Shown: positions 17,472-26,191 of the stretch, piece by piece
Position numbering within the stretch: position 1 is the first letter of the stretch
Layout: every line of letters begins with the position of its first letter
Source: CAZZKF01 sp964654995
GTDB taxonomy: Bacteria > Pseudomonadota > Alphaproteobacteria > CAZZKF01
Assembly (NCBI GenBank): GCA_964654995.1
Contig: CAZZKF010000001.1
Span: 108,986-172,985, forward strand
Length of the DNA: 64,000 nt
Direction: 5' to 3'
Program-made: the position numbers and the translations under genes
The notes under the pieces: generated by a model
What the model was told of the DNA's origin: nothing
What the model saw: only the letters and a program-made list of their open reading frames with translations
Database searches by the model: none

Positions 17472-17767
17472 CTTGTTGCACCCGGCGTCTTGTTTGTCCT
17501 GGCATCTGCTTCGTTATACATATCGGGATCGTTGAGCATCTGACAAGCGAATCCGCACGCCTGAAATTCCCGTTCCGCCTGTCGAAACGGTGGTGGGCAG
17601 ACAGCCGGTCCGCAACGTGGCGCCGGCGGACCCGGCCCTCCGCTTTTTGTGTTTTTGCCGGACGCCCGCAATGTGCTAGGAACGTGTTCAAACAGGCGCA
17701 TCGCAGGCGCCGACAAGTCAAGATGTTCGGCCCTGGAAGCCGAGCGAATGTTTGGGGAGGACAGCCC

Positions 17768-19192
17768 ATGGATTTTGGTTCTCTATCGGCCCGGATGGGG
17801 CCGGTCATCGTGCTGGCGCTGGCCCTTTCGGGCTGCGCCGCCACTGGCGGCCCGTCTGCAGACAAGGTGGCGGCAACCGCGCCGGCACAAGCAGACGCGG
17901 GTGCGGCCAAGCCGTTTCCATCGACCTACAAGCCGCTGCCGTCAAAGCCCACACTCGTCAAGAACGTCACCGTACTCACCGGCACCGGCGAGCAGATCGA
18001 GGATGGCGCAGTGTTGATGGCGGATGGCAGGATCGTCGCTGTCGGGCGCGAACTGGCGGCGCCCGATGGTGCGGTGGTGATCGACGGTGCCGGCAAATGG
18101 GTAACACCCGGCATCATCGACGTGCACTCGCATCTCGGCGTCTATGCCTCGCCGCGGGTGCGCGCCACTGCCGACGGCAACGAGGTCTCGGGCCCCAACA
18201 CCGCCCAGGTGTGGTCCGAACACGGGGTCTGGACCCAGGACCCGCAGTTCCCGCGGGCACTGGCCGGCGGGGTCACGTCCCTGCAGATCCTGCCGGGCTC
18301 CGCCAACCTGTTCGGCGGGCGCTCGGTGACCCTGAAGAACGTTCCGGCCCGCACCGTTCAGGCGATGAAGTTTCCGGGCGCGCCGCAAGGCCTCAAGATG
18401 GCCTGCGGGGAGAACCCGAAGCGGGTCTACGGCAGCAAGGGCCGGGCACCTTACTCGCGCATGGGCAATGTTGCCGGCTATCGCGCCGCCTGGGCCAAGG
18501 CGGTGGAATACCAGCGCGAATGGGATCGTTACCGCGAGAAGAAGAAAAAGGACAAGAAGGCCAAGCCACCCAAGCGGGACTTGCAGATGGACACCCTGGT
18601 CGGCGTGCTCAAGGGCGAGATCCTGGTCCACAATCACTGCTACCGCGGCGATGAGATGGCGATCATGCTCGATGTCGCCAAGGAGTTCGGCTACAAGGTC
18701 ACCGCCTTCCACCACGCGGTCGAGGCCTACAAGGTGGCCGACCTGCTGGCCGAGAACGACGTCTGCGCGACGATGTGGGCCGACTGGTGGGGCTTCAAGC
18801 TGGAAGCCTACGACGGCGTGAAGGAGAACATCCCGCTGGTCGATGCGGCCGGGGCCTGCGCCATCGTGCACTCGGATTCGGCGATCGGCATTCAGCGGCT
18901 CAATCAGGAGGCGGCCAAGGCGCTGGCTGACGGCAACGCCGTCGGGCTCAACATTTCCAAGGCCCGCGCCATTCAGTGGATCACGCTCAACCCCGCCAAG
19001 GCCCTGGGCATCGCCGATCAGACCGGCTCGCTCGAGCCCGGAAAGATGGCCGATGTGGTGCTGTGGGACGGTGATCCGTTCAGCGTCTACACCCATGCGG
19101 AAAAAGTCTTCATCGACGGGGCGCTGCTCTATGACCGGGACAACCCGGCCTTGCAGCCGGTGACCGATTTCGAACTCGGCCAGAGCCGGTAA
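17768..19192 (+). CDS. exported lipoprotein amidohydrolase with intact metal site
   Basis: 474 residues. A lipoprotein signal (LALALSGCAA, lipidated Cys near residue 22) places it in the cell envelope. The amidohydrolase barrel has DVHSHLG with metal ligands His120 and His122, then HNHCYRGDEM, FHHAVEAYK and a C-terminal HSDSAIG aspartate, so it should be an active hydrolase, probably of an amide, cyclic amide or dipeptide. A lysine-rich insert (REKKKKDKKAKPPKRD) lies near residues 255-272. The ATG follows GGGGAGG. It forms a tandem with the next gene, a related but metal-free paralogue. Substrate unknown. Confidence 0.87.
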   Translation: MDFGSLSARMGPVIVLALALSGCAATGGPSADKVAATAPAQADAGAAKPFPSTYKPLPSKPTLVKNVTVLTGTGEQIEDGAVLMADGRIVAVGRELAAPDGAVVIDGAGKWVTPGIIDVHSHLGVYASPRVRATADGNEVSGPNTAQVWSEHGVWTQDPQFPRALAGGVTSLQILPGSANLFGGRSVTLKNVPARTVQAMKFPGAPQGLKMACGENPKRVYGSKGRAPYSRMGNVAGYRAAWAKAVEYQREWDRYREKKKKDKKAKPPKRDLQMDTLVGVLKGEILVHNHCYRGDEMAIMLDVAKEFGYKVTAFHHAVEAYKVADLLAENDVCATMWADWWGFKLEAYDGVKENIPLVDAAGACAIVHSDSAIGIQRLNQEAAKALADGNAVGLNISKARAIQWITLNPAKALGIADQTGSLEPGKMADVVLWDGDPFSVYTHAEKVFIDGALLYDRDNPALQPVTDFELGQSR

Positions 19193-19202
19193 GGGGGCGA
19201 TC

Positions 19203-20510
19203 ATGAATGCACGCAGTTCTCTCATGCGGACGCTGGCGGCACTGATCTTGGCATTGTCGATGATCGTTCCTGCCGTTGCCGGCACCACCGCGATTGTCGG
19301 CGCCACCGTTCATACCGCCGGTCCGGCCGGCAGCCTTGAGCAAGCCACCGTGGTGATCACCGACGGCAAGATTGCAGCCGTCGGCGCGGATGTTGATGTG
19401 CCCGACGGTGCCACCGTCATCGACGGCGCCGGGCTGGTGGTCACCCCGGGGGTAATCGATTCGTATTCGGTTGCCGGCCTGGTGGAGATCGGGCTTGAGG
19501 CCTCGACCGTCGATTACCGGCTCAAGGACAACAAGCTGGGGGCCGGGTTTCAGGTGTTTTACGGATTCAACCCGGATTCCACGGTGATCCCGATCACCCG
19601 CATCGAGGGCGTGACCGGCAGCGTCATTGCCCCGCAGATCGGCGAAAACCTGTTCGCCGGGCAGGGGGCACTCGTTCACCTCGGCAATGGCGACAACATC
19701 GTGCGCGCCTCGCTGGCGGTTTTTGCCGGCGTCGGCCTGTCGGGCGGCGAAGTCACCGGCGGCTCGCGGGCCGCCGCTTTGGGCCGGCTTGCCCGGGCGC
19801 TCGACGAGGCCCGCTATTACGACGCCCACCGCGCCGCCTATGACAAGGGGGCGACCCGCGACTTCCTCTACGGCCGGGCGGATCTGGAAGCACTGGTGCC
19901 GGTGATCAAGGGGAAAAAGCCGCTGGCGGTGATTGCCAACCGGGCCAGCGACATCCGCAACCTTCTGAAGATCGCCGCGAAGGCGAATGTTCGTCTGGTC
20001 ATCATCGGCGGCAGCGAGGCCTGGAAGCTGGCCGATGACATTGCCGCCGCCGGTGTGCCCGTCATCATAAATCCGGCCGACGATCTGCCGGCCAGCTTCG
20101 ATGGCCTGTTCGCCCGGCTCGACAATGCGGCGCGTCTGCAGGCCGCCGGGGTGACCATTGCCTTTGGCTCGGAAGTGAACGACGTCTCGGGTTTCGGCAC
20201 CCATAACGCCCGGTTGCTCACCCAGATGGCCGGTATCGCGGTCGCCAACGGCTTGCCCTGGGAGGCGGCGCTGGCGGCGCTGACCAGCAATCCGGCGGGC
20301 ATCTGGGGGGTGGCCGATGAAGTTGGTACCATCGCACCGGGCAAGCAGGCGGACGTGGTGGTGTGGACCGGCGATCCGTTCGAGCTGTCGACGCGGCCCA
20401 AACATGTTTTCATTCGCGGCGAGGACATTCCGCTGGTGTCGCGCCAGACCCGGCTGCGGGATCGCTATCTGAACCTCAAGGACCAGCGCATGCCGTTTGC
20501 CTATCGCTAG
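19203..20510 (+). CDS. exported amidohydrolase-like protein lacking metal ligands
   Basis: 435 residues with a Sec signal peptide (about 1-24) and an amidohydrolase-like layout: N-terminal small beta-domain, barrel, and C-terminal PGKQADVVVWTGDPFE motif. At the place of the HxH metal motif it reads VIDSYSVAG, i.e. Tyr88 and Val90, and no later histidine ligands are evident. It is therefore probably not a hydrolase by itself and may be a partner or regulatory subunit of the enzyme encoded ten bases upstream. Tandem pairs of this type exist in other proteobacteria, to my knowledge without a proven role. Confidence 0.82.
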   Translation: MNARSSLMRTLAALILALSMIVPAVAGTTAIVGATVHTAGPAGSLEQATVVITDGKIAAVGADVDVPDGATVIDGAGLVVTPGVIDSYSVAGLVEIGLEASTVDYRLKDNKLGAGFQVFYGFNPDSTVIPITRIEGVTGSVIAPQIGENLFAGQGALVHLGNGDNIVRASLAVFAGVGLSGGEVTGGSRAAALGRLARALDEARYYDAHRAAYDKGATRDFLYGRADLEALVPVIKGKKPLAVIANRASDIRNLLKIAAKANVRLVIIGGSEAWKLADDIAAAGVPVIINPADDLPASFDGLFARLDNAARLQAAGVTIAFGSEVNDVSGFGTHNARLLTQMAGIAVANGLPWEAALAALTSNPAGIWGVADEVGTIAPGKQADVVVWTGDPFELSTRPKHVFIRGEDIPLVSRQTRLRDRYLNLKDQRMPFAYR

Positions 20511-20538
20511 GCGCGGGCATGCTGGATCGGGTGACGTG

Positions 20539-21537
20539 ATGATGAACGGTCGGCGCCGGGGCGTGTCAGTCCTGGCGCTGGCCGTTCTCGTCACACTCGC
20601 TGCCCGGACGGGCGCCGCGGCGGAAGTCGAGTTGCGCGCGGTCACCGCCTTTCCCCGCGCCATCGCCTTTACCGCCAGCTTTCTGCGCTTTGTCGAGAAG
20701 GTGAATGCGGCCGGGCGCGGCGTCGTGCGCATCCGCTATCTCGGCGGGCCCGAGGTGGTGCCGCAAAGCGAGCAGCCCGGCGCCGTGCGCCGCGGCGTCG
20801 TCGACATGCAATACGGCCCGGCCTCCTACTACCTCGGGCTGGTGCCCGAGGGCGACGCCCTGGTTGGCAGCAACCGCACGCCCATGGAGACCCGCGCAAA
20901 CGGCGGCCTCAAGCTGTTGCAGGAGATTTTCCGCCGCCGCCTCGCGGTCCATGTTCTCGGCCATTTCGACGGCGGCGTCGGCTTTCACATTTACCTGCGC
21001 AAGCCGCCGCGGCGGACCCCGGACGGCGGCGTCGATCTCAAGGGCGTGCGCCTGCGCTCGCAGCCGATCTATCGGGAATTCTTCGCCGGCCTCGGGGCGC
21101 AGACGATTTCTGTGCCGGTGAGCGAGGCCCACAGTGCCTTTTCGCGCGGGCTGGTCGACGGCACCGGCTGGGTCCAGACCGATCTCACCGCCTGGGGCTG
21201 GCAGAAGTTCCTGCGCTACCGCATCGACCCGCCGTTCTTCCAGTCCGAGCTTCTGGCACTCATCAATCTGAAACGCTGGCAAGGCTTGAGCGATGAAGCC
21301 CGCGCCGTGCTGACCCGCGTCGCCATACGCCATGAGCGCGAATCCTATGCCCGCTTCCGGGAGCTGATCGCCGAAGAGGACGCCCGCGAGCGCGCTGCCG
21401 GCATCGCCGTTATCACCTTGACGGGGGCGGGGCGCGCCCGCTTTCTGGACAAGGCCTATGCGGCACCCTGGTCGCGGCTCAGGGCGCGGGCTCCCGATCG
21501 CTGGCAGGAGTTGCACTCGAAATTCTTTCTAGACTAG
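20539..21537 (+). CDS. TRAP transporter solute-binding protein, DctP type
   Basis: 332 residues with a signal peptide (ends near residue 28) and the DctP-type periplasmic binding fold: GGPEVVP in the N-lobe, GVVDMQYGPASYY, DLKGVRLRSQPIYREFF and the C-terminal helical part. It captures a substrate, often a carboxylate, for the membrane subunits encoded next. Of two adjacent ATGs at 20539 and 20542 either may be used; the ribosome-binding site is weak. The gene starts 28 bp after the amidohydrolase stop, so the transporter probably imports the product or substrate of the amidohydrolase pair (inference). Confidence 0.9.
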   Translation: MMNGRRRGVSVLALAVLVTLAARTGAAAEVELRAVTAFPRAIAFTASFLRFVEKVNAAGRGVVRIRYLGGPEVVPQSEQPGAVRRGVVDMQYGPASYYLGLVPEGDALVGSNRTPMETRANGGLKLLQEIFRRRLAVHVLGHFDGGVGFHIYLRKPPRRTPDGGVDLKGVRLRSQPIYREFFAGLGAQTISVPVSEAHSAFSRGLVDGTGWVQTDLTAWGWQKFLRYRIDPPFFQSELLALINLKRWQGLSDEARAVLTRVAIRHERESYARFRELIAEEDARERAAGIAVITLTGAGRARFLDKAYAAPWSRLRARAPDRWQELHSKFFLD

Positions 21538-21550
21538 TCTTCTGGTCACC

Positions 21551-22066
21551 ATGAACCGGCTGACCCGACTGTATGGCGCTTTGATTTCCGGTTTGGCCGG
21601 TCTGGCCGGCGTGCTTCTGGCGGCGATCGTCGTTGTCGTGGTCGCCGATGTGGTGCTGCGCGGGCTCGGGGTCCAGCCGCCCGCGTTCACCGCCGCATTC
21701 AGCGAATACAGCCTGTTGTTCGCGACCATGGCGGCCGCACCCTGGCTGGTGCGCAGCCGCGGCCACATCGTGGTAGAAAGCCTGATCCTCGTCCTGCCTG
21801 ATGGTCCGCGCCGGGCACTGGCCCGCGGCGTCTACGTGCTGTCGCTGGGGCTGTGCTGCCTGCTCGCCTGGTTTGCCGGCGTCGAGGCGGTGGCCAGCTT
21901 CGTGCGCGGCGACATCGACATCCGTGCCGTCGACATGCCGCGCTGGGCGCTGTTTGCGGCGCTTTCCGCCGGCTTCGCCCTGATGGCCATCGAGTTCCTG
22001 CGTCTCACGCTCGGCCACGGCAGCCTCTATACCGGGCGGCGCGGCGAAATCAGCGACGGCCTGTGA
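21551..22066 (+). CDS. TRAP transporter small permease, DctQ type
   Basis: 171 residues with four membrane helices (about 10-33, 50-66, 85-106, 127-148), the DctQ pattern. It forms the complex with DctM and the binding protein in the inner membrane. It starts 13 bp after the binding protein and its TGA overlaps the next ATG by one base. Confidence 0.9.
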   Translation: MNRLTRLYGALISGLAGLAGVLLAAIVVVVVADVVLRGLGVQPPAFTAAFSEYSLLFATMAAAPWLVRSRGHIVVESLILVLPDGPRRALARGVYVLSLGLCCLLAWFAGVEAVASFVRGDIDIRAVDMPRWALFAALSAGFALMAIEFLRLTLGHGSLYTGRRGEISDGL

Positions 22067-23385
22067 TGCTGCTCGACTGGTACTGGGCAGCAACGCTGAT
22101 GATCGGCGGCGTGGTTGCGCTGATGGCGCTCGGCGTGCCGGTGGCCTTCGCCTTTCTCGCCACCAATGCCCTCGGCGTAGTGATTTTCATGGGCGGGGCA
22201 GCCGGGCTCAGTCAACTTGTCGCCAATGCCACCACCTCGGTGACAACCTTTACGCTGGTGCCCGTGCCCTTGTTCCTGATCATGGGCGAGCTGTTTTTTC
22301 ACACCGGCCTGGCGCTGCGCGTCTTCGATGCGCTCGACAAATGCATCGGCCGGCTGCCCGGGCGGCTCTCCTACCTGACGATCGGCGGCGGCACCCTGTT
22401 TGCCACGTTGTCCGGCTCCAGCATTGCCAATACCGCCATGCTGGGCTCTCTCATGGTGCCGGAGATGATGCGCCGCGGCTACAAGCCGCATATGGCCATC
22501 GGTCCCATTCTCGGCATCGGCGGGCTGGCGATGATCATCCCGCCCTCGACGCTGGCGGTGCTGCTGGGCAGTATTGCGCGCATCGACATCGGCGCCCTGC
22601 TGATCGCCGGCATCATTCCGGGGCTCATCCTCGCCGCCATGTACGCCGGCCTGATCGCCTTCCAGATCCACCGCGATCCGGATGCCGCGCCGCGCTATGC
22701 GGTGGAGCCGGCGAGCCGGCGTGAAAAGCTGCGTGCCCTCGTCGTCAACATCCTGCCGATGGGACTGGTGGTCTTCTGCGTCGTCGGGCTGATCATCCTC
22801 GGGCTGGCGACGCCGACCGAGGCGTCCGCCTTCGGGGTGGTTTCGGTGGTCGCGCTTGCCGCCTTTTATCGCTGCCTGAGCTGGGAGGCCTTGCGCAAGT
22901 CGCTGGCCGGCGCCATGCGGGTGACCGGCATGGTGCTTCTCATCATCATCGGCTCGTCGACCTTCGGGCAGATCCTCGCCTTTTCGGGCGCCACCTCGGG
23001 GCTGATTTCCTGGGCGCTCGGGCTCGATCTCTCACCGGCTCTGGCGCTGGTGCTCATGCTCGCGGTGCTGCTGTTCTTCGGCATGTTCATGGATCAGGTC
23101 TCGATGATGCTGATCACGCTGCCGATCTTCATGCCGCTGGCCCAGTCCTACGGCTTCGATCCGGTGTGGTTCGGCATTGTCGTGCTTTTGGGCCTGGAGG
23201 TCAGCCTGGCGACGCCGCCCTTCGGGCTGCTGCTGTTCGTGATGATGGGGGTGAGCCCCGAGGGCACGACGCTGCCCCAGGTCGCCAAGGCGGCGCTCCC
23301 CTATATCGGCGCGGTGTTCGTGCTGCTCGCGCTCCTCGCCCTGTTTCCCGACATCGCGCTTCTGCTGCCGCGCCTGATGGGCTGA
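22066..23385 (+). CDS. TRAP transporter large permease, DctM type
   Basis: 439 residues with about twelve membrane segments; it is the sodium-coupled transport channel of the TRAP system. The FATLSGSSIANTAMLGSLM segment, GPILGIGGLAMIIPPSTLAVLLG and the mirrored C-terminal half (GMFMDQVSMMLITLPIF, SLATPPFGLLLFVMMG) are typical. One-base overlap with the small permease gene (TGATG). The genes after it probably have their own promoter. Confidence 0.95.
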   Translation: MLLDWYWAATLMIGGVVALMALGVPVAFAFLATNALGVVIFMGGAAGLSQLVANATTSVTTFTLVPVPLFLIMGELFFHTGLALRVFDALDKCIGRLPGRLSYLTIGGGTLFATLSGSSIANTAMLGSLMVPEMMRRGYKPHMAIGPILGIGGLAMIIPPSTLAVLLGSIARIDIGALLIAGIIPGLILAAMYAGLIAFQIHRDPDAAPRYAVEPASRREKLRALVVNILPMGLVVFCVVGLIILGLATPTEASAFGVVSVVALAAFYRCLSWEALRKSLAGAMRVTGMVLLIIIGSSTFGQILAFSGATSGLISWALGLDLSPALALVLMLAVLLFFGMFMDQVSMMLITLPIFMPLAQSYGFDPVWFGIVVLLGLEVSLATPPFGLLLFVMMGVSPEGTTLPQVAKAALPYIGAVFVLLALLALFPDIALLLPRLMG

Positions 23386-23412
23386 CGGGAACGGTTGGCG
23401 ATCGGTTATAAT
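23382..23412 (+). promoter_or_regulatory. candidate sigma70-type promoter before the opine-dehydrogenase-like gene
   Basis: A perfect TATAAT at 23407-23412 stands out in this GC-rich DNA. CTGACG at 23382-23387 could be the -35 box with a 19-bp spacer, which is longer than ideal. Transcription would start near 23419, leaving a leader of about 20 bases with the GGGAGGAG ribosome-binding site. Confidence 0.45.
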
Positions 23413-23440
23413 TGCTTACAAACAGTCAGCGGGAGGAGAT

Positions 23441-24463
23441 ATGGAGATTGCAGTCATCGGCGGCGGCCACGGGGCCTATGCGGCGGCCGCGGATCTGGCC
23501 GAGCAGGGGCATTCGTTACGCCTGTGGCGGCGCAATGCGGCGGCCTTCGCGCCGGTGCTGGAAACCGGCAAGCTGATGCTGATCGACACCAACGGTGAAC
23601 GCGAGGTGGCGCTGAGCCTCGCGACCACCGATCTCGGCGAGGCGGTGGCGGGCGCCGAGTTGATCGTCATCCCGCTGCCGGCGACGGCGCAGGACGCATT
23701 GGCGCCGGTCTTGGCCCCGGTTCTGGAGGACAGCCAGGTGGTGTTTCTGCCGCCCGGCACCTTTGGCAGCTATGTCTTTGCCAAGGCGCTGGCGGAGAGC
23801 GGCAATCCGGCCCGCGTCGCCTTTGCCGAGACCGGCACCTTGCCGTACCTGGCGCGCAAGCATGGACCGGCGCAGGTGACCATTTCGGTGCGGGCGACGC
23901 GGCTGCCCACCGGCGTCTTCCCGGCGGCACGCTCGGCCCACGCCTTCGAGGTCCTGGCCCGCGCCTATCCGGCCATCGAGCCGCTCAAAGACGCGCTTGA
24001 CGGGGCGCTGATGAACGCCGGGCCGATCATCCACCCGCCGCTCATCCTGATGAACGCCGGGCCGCTTGAGCATTTCGACGCCTGGGACATCCACAACGAG
24101 GGCACCCAGCCGGCGATCCGCCGGGTGACCGATGCGCTGGATCTGGAGCGCATCGCCATTCGCGAGGCGGCCGGCTATGCGGCGCCGCATTTTCCCCTCG
24201 CCGATCATTACAATCCGGAGGGCGACGAATGGATGTACGGCCGGGCAGCGCATGAAAAACTGGTCGATTCCGGTGACTGGCGGGAAAAGATCGAGCTCAC
24301 CCGCCATCGCTACATGCTGGAGGACACCAAACTCGGCCTCAGTTTCCTTGCTTCGCTGGCCGACTGGCTGGGGGTCCATGCGCCCTTGGCCCATGGTCTG
24401 GTGGCGCTGGGCTCGGCCGTGGTCGGCGAGGATTTCATGACCACCGGGCGCACGCTCGAGACT
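23441..24463 (+). CDS. opine/octopine dehydrogenase family protein, 3' end lost in assembly gap
   Basis: 341 residues are visible before the N run. The N-terminal Rossmann domain has GGGHGA at residues 7-12 for NAD(P); the C-terminal domain has the family's MNAGPIIHPPLILMNAG segment, whose histidine is the expected catalytic base, and HFDAWDIHNEG. Such enzymes reversibly join an amino acid to a 2-oxo acid. Length suggests that only some tens of residues are missing. The ATG follows GGGAGGAG. With the TRAP genes just upstream, catabolism of an imported opine-like compound is plausible but unproven. Confidence 0.85.
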
Positions 24464-24563
24464 NNNNNNNNNNNNNNNNNNNNNNNNNNNNNNNNNNNNN
24501 NNNNNNNNNNNNNNNNNNNNNNNNNNNNNNNNNNNNNNNNNNNNNNNNNNNNNNNNNNNNNNN
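24464..24563. other. assembly gap (100 N)
   Basis: One hundred consecutive N. The genes on both sides are truncated by it. The true missing length is probably longer than 100 bp, since the downstream dehydrogenase lacks most of its NAD-binding domain. Any frame that appears to continue through it is meaningless. Confidence 0.99.
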
Positions 24564-25232
24564 GACGCCTTTGCCCTGATCGCCGGCGCTGCGCCTGAAA
24601 CCGCGATCGTCGCCTCGACCACCTCGACCCTGCCGGTGGCGCGTCTCGCCGAGCTGATTGCGGGACCGGGGCGGTTTGTCAATGCACACTGGCTCAATCC
24701 CGCCTTTCTGATCCCGCTGGTCGAGGTCAGCCCCGGGCCCGAGACGGCGGACGAAACGGTGAGTGCCTTGACTGCGCTGCTCAAGGCGGTCGGCAAGGTG
24801 CCGGTGGTCTGCGCCGCCCGGCCCGGCTATATCGTGCCGCGGCTTCAGGCCGTGGCGATGAACGAGGCGGCGCGCATGGTCGAGGAGGGCGTGGCTTCGG
24901 CCGAAGACATCGATACCGCCATCCGCGTCGGCTTCGGCATTCGCTATGCCGTGCTGGGCTTGCTGGAATTCGTCGATTTCGGCGGCGGCGACATTCTCTA
25001 TTACGCCTCCAGGCACCTGAAGGAAGCCCTGGGCAGCGAGCGCTATGAGATGCCCGAGATCGTCAGGCGCAACATGGAAGAGGGCAAGCTGGGGCTGGCG
25101 ACGGGCGAGGGCTTTTACGATTTTCGCGGGCTCGATGCGCAAGCCTACCGGCGCGACAAGCTCGCCAACTTCGTGCGCCTGCTCGAGCACCTGAAGCTCA
25201 TGCCGGCGCCGGGCGGAGAGACCTCAGATTAG
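24564..25232 (+). CDS. 3-hydroxyacyl-CoA-dehydrogenase family protein, 5' end lost in assembly gap
   Basis: 222 residues remain. The fragment begins within the Rossmann domain (ETAIVASTTSTLPV), then has FVNAHWLNPAFLIPLVEV, which corresponds to the family's catalytic His and NP motif, then the linker ARPGYIVPRL and the C-terminal helical domain ending in GLATGEGFYDF. About 85 N-terminal residues, including the GxGxxG loop, are missing. Relatives include 3-hydroxybutyryl-CoA and carnitine or gulonate dehydrogenases; the substrate cannot be stated. Its stop overlaps the convergent esterase gene by four bases. Confidence 0.85.
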   Translation, partial: DAFALIAGAAPETAIVASTTSTLPVARLAELIAGPGRFVNAHWLNPAFLIPLVEVSPGPETADETVSALTALLKAVGKVPVVCAARPGYIVPRLQAVAMNEAARMVEEGVASAEDIDTAIRVGFGIRYAVLGLLEFVDFGGGDILYYASRHLKEALGSERYEMPEIVRRNMEEGKLGLATGEGFYDFRGLDAQAYRRDKLANFVRLLEHLKLMPAPGGETSD

Positions 25233-26173
25233 CGCCACAGCCGGTGGCGCAGCCACTGGCCGATGAACGCCAGGCCTTCCATGCCGACGTCGAGCACGCC
25301 GGCCAAGGACAGGAAGGCGTGGATCGTGGACTCATAACATTTGTAGTCGACCGGAACGCCGGCATCGGCGAGCCGCTCGGCGTAGGCGTGGCCTTCGTCG
25401 CGCAAGGGGTCGTGGCCGGCGGTGACGATGAGGGCCGGCGGCAGCCCGGTGAGATCGTCGGTGAGAATCGGCGAGACCCGCGCATCCCACAGCTCGCGCT
25501 CATCCGAGAGATAGTGGCCCTGCATCCAGTCGAGCCCGGTGCGGCCGAAAAAATAGCCGCTGGCGAATTCGGTCCAGGACGGATAGTCGTCGACCCGGGC
25601 CCAGGCCACCGCCGGGTAAAGCAGCACCTGGGCGGCGATCTTGGGGTTTGAGGTGCGCGCCTCCTGGGTGATCACGGCGGTAAAATTCCCGCCCGCCGAA
25701 TCGCCGCCCACTGCCAGGCGCGCCGGGTCGGCGCCAAGCTCGCCGGCATGATCGGCGACCCAATGGGTGGCAGCCATCGCATCCTCGAGCCCGGCCGGAA
25801 ACTTGTGCTCGGGCGCCAGGCGATAATCGACGGCAACGACGATCAGGTCCGCGCCGGCGGCGAGGTAGCGGCAGATCGGATCATGGGTGTCCAGATCCCC
25901 GTGCACCCAGCCGCCGCCATGGAAATAGACCAGCACGGCACGGCTCCGGCCGGGCTCGGCATCGGGCCAGTAGATGCGGATCGGGATCGGCCCGCGCGGG
26001 CCGGGGATGGCCTGGTCCTCGACGCGCGGCAGCTCGAGGCGCGGCGGCGCGACGCGGGCCAGCGCCTCCTTGAGCAGGGCCCGTGATTCGGGCGGTGTCA
26101 GCTGATAGCGGGCGTCGGGGTCCGTCTGGTTAAAGGCGTCGAGAAAGGCGGCGGTCTGGGGATCGAGCGGCAT
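25229..26173 (-). CDS. alpha/beta hydrolase, hormone-sensitive-lipase-like esterase
   Basis: 314 residues. The oxyanion motif HGGGWVHGD and nucleophile motif GGDSAGGN, with a C-terminal Asp (TAGHDPLRDEG) and His (ESTIHAF), give a complete catalytic set of the HSL (acetyl esterase) family. No signal peptide is seen, so it should be cytosolic. It starts 18 bp after the qhpB-like gene and is probably the last gene of that operon, an unusual companion for an amine dehydrogenase. Confidence 0.88.
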   Translation of the reverse strand: MPLDPQTAAFLDAFNQTDPDARYQLTPPESRALLKEALARVAPPRLELPRVEDQAIPGPRGPIPIRIYWPDAEPGRSRAVLVYFHGGGWVHGDLDTHDPICRYLAAGADLIVVAVDYRLAPEHKFPAGLEDAMAATHWVADHAGELGADPARLAVGGDSAGGNFTAVITQEARTSNPKIAAQVLLYPAVAWARVDDYPSWTEFASGYFFGRTGLDWMQGHYLSDERELWDARVSPILTDDLTGLPPALIVTAGHDPLRDEGHAYAERLADAGVPVDYKCYESTIHAFLSLAGVLDVGMEGLAFIGQWLRHRLWR

Positions 26174-26191
26174 GGACCCGGCAGGCGCCGC

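Noticed and set aside
17510..17525. HutC-like operator (TTATACATA) before hutU
   Set aside because: Only a loose, asymmetric match to the expected TGTATATACA dyad; no hutC gene in the window.
23441..24598. Frame that seems to continue through the N run
   Set aside because: Unknown bases cannot be translated; the two sides are different protein families.
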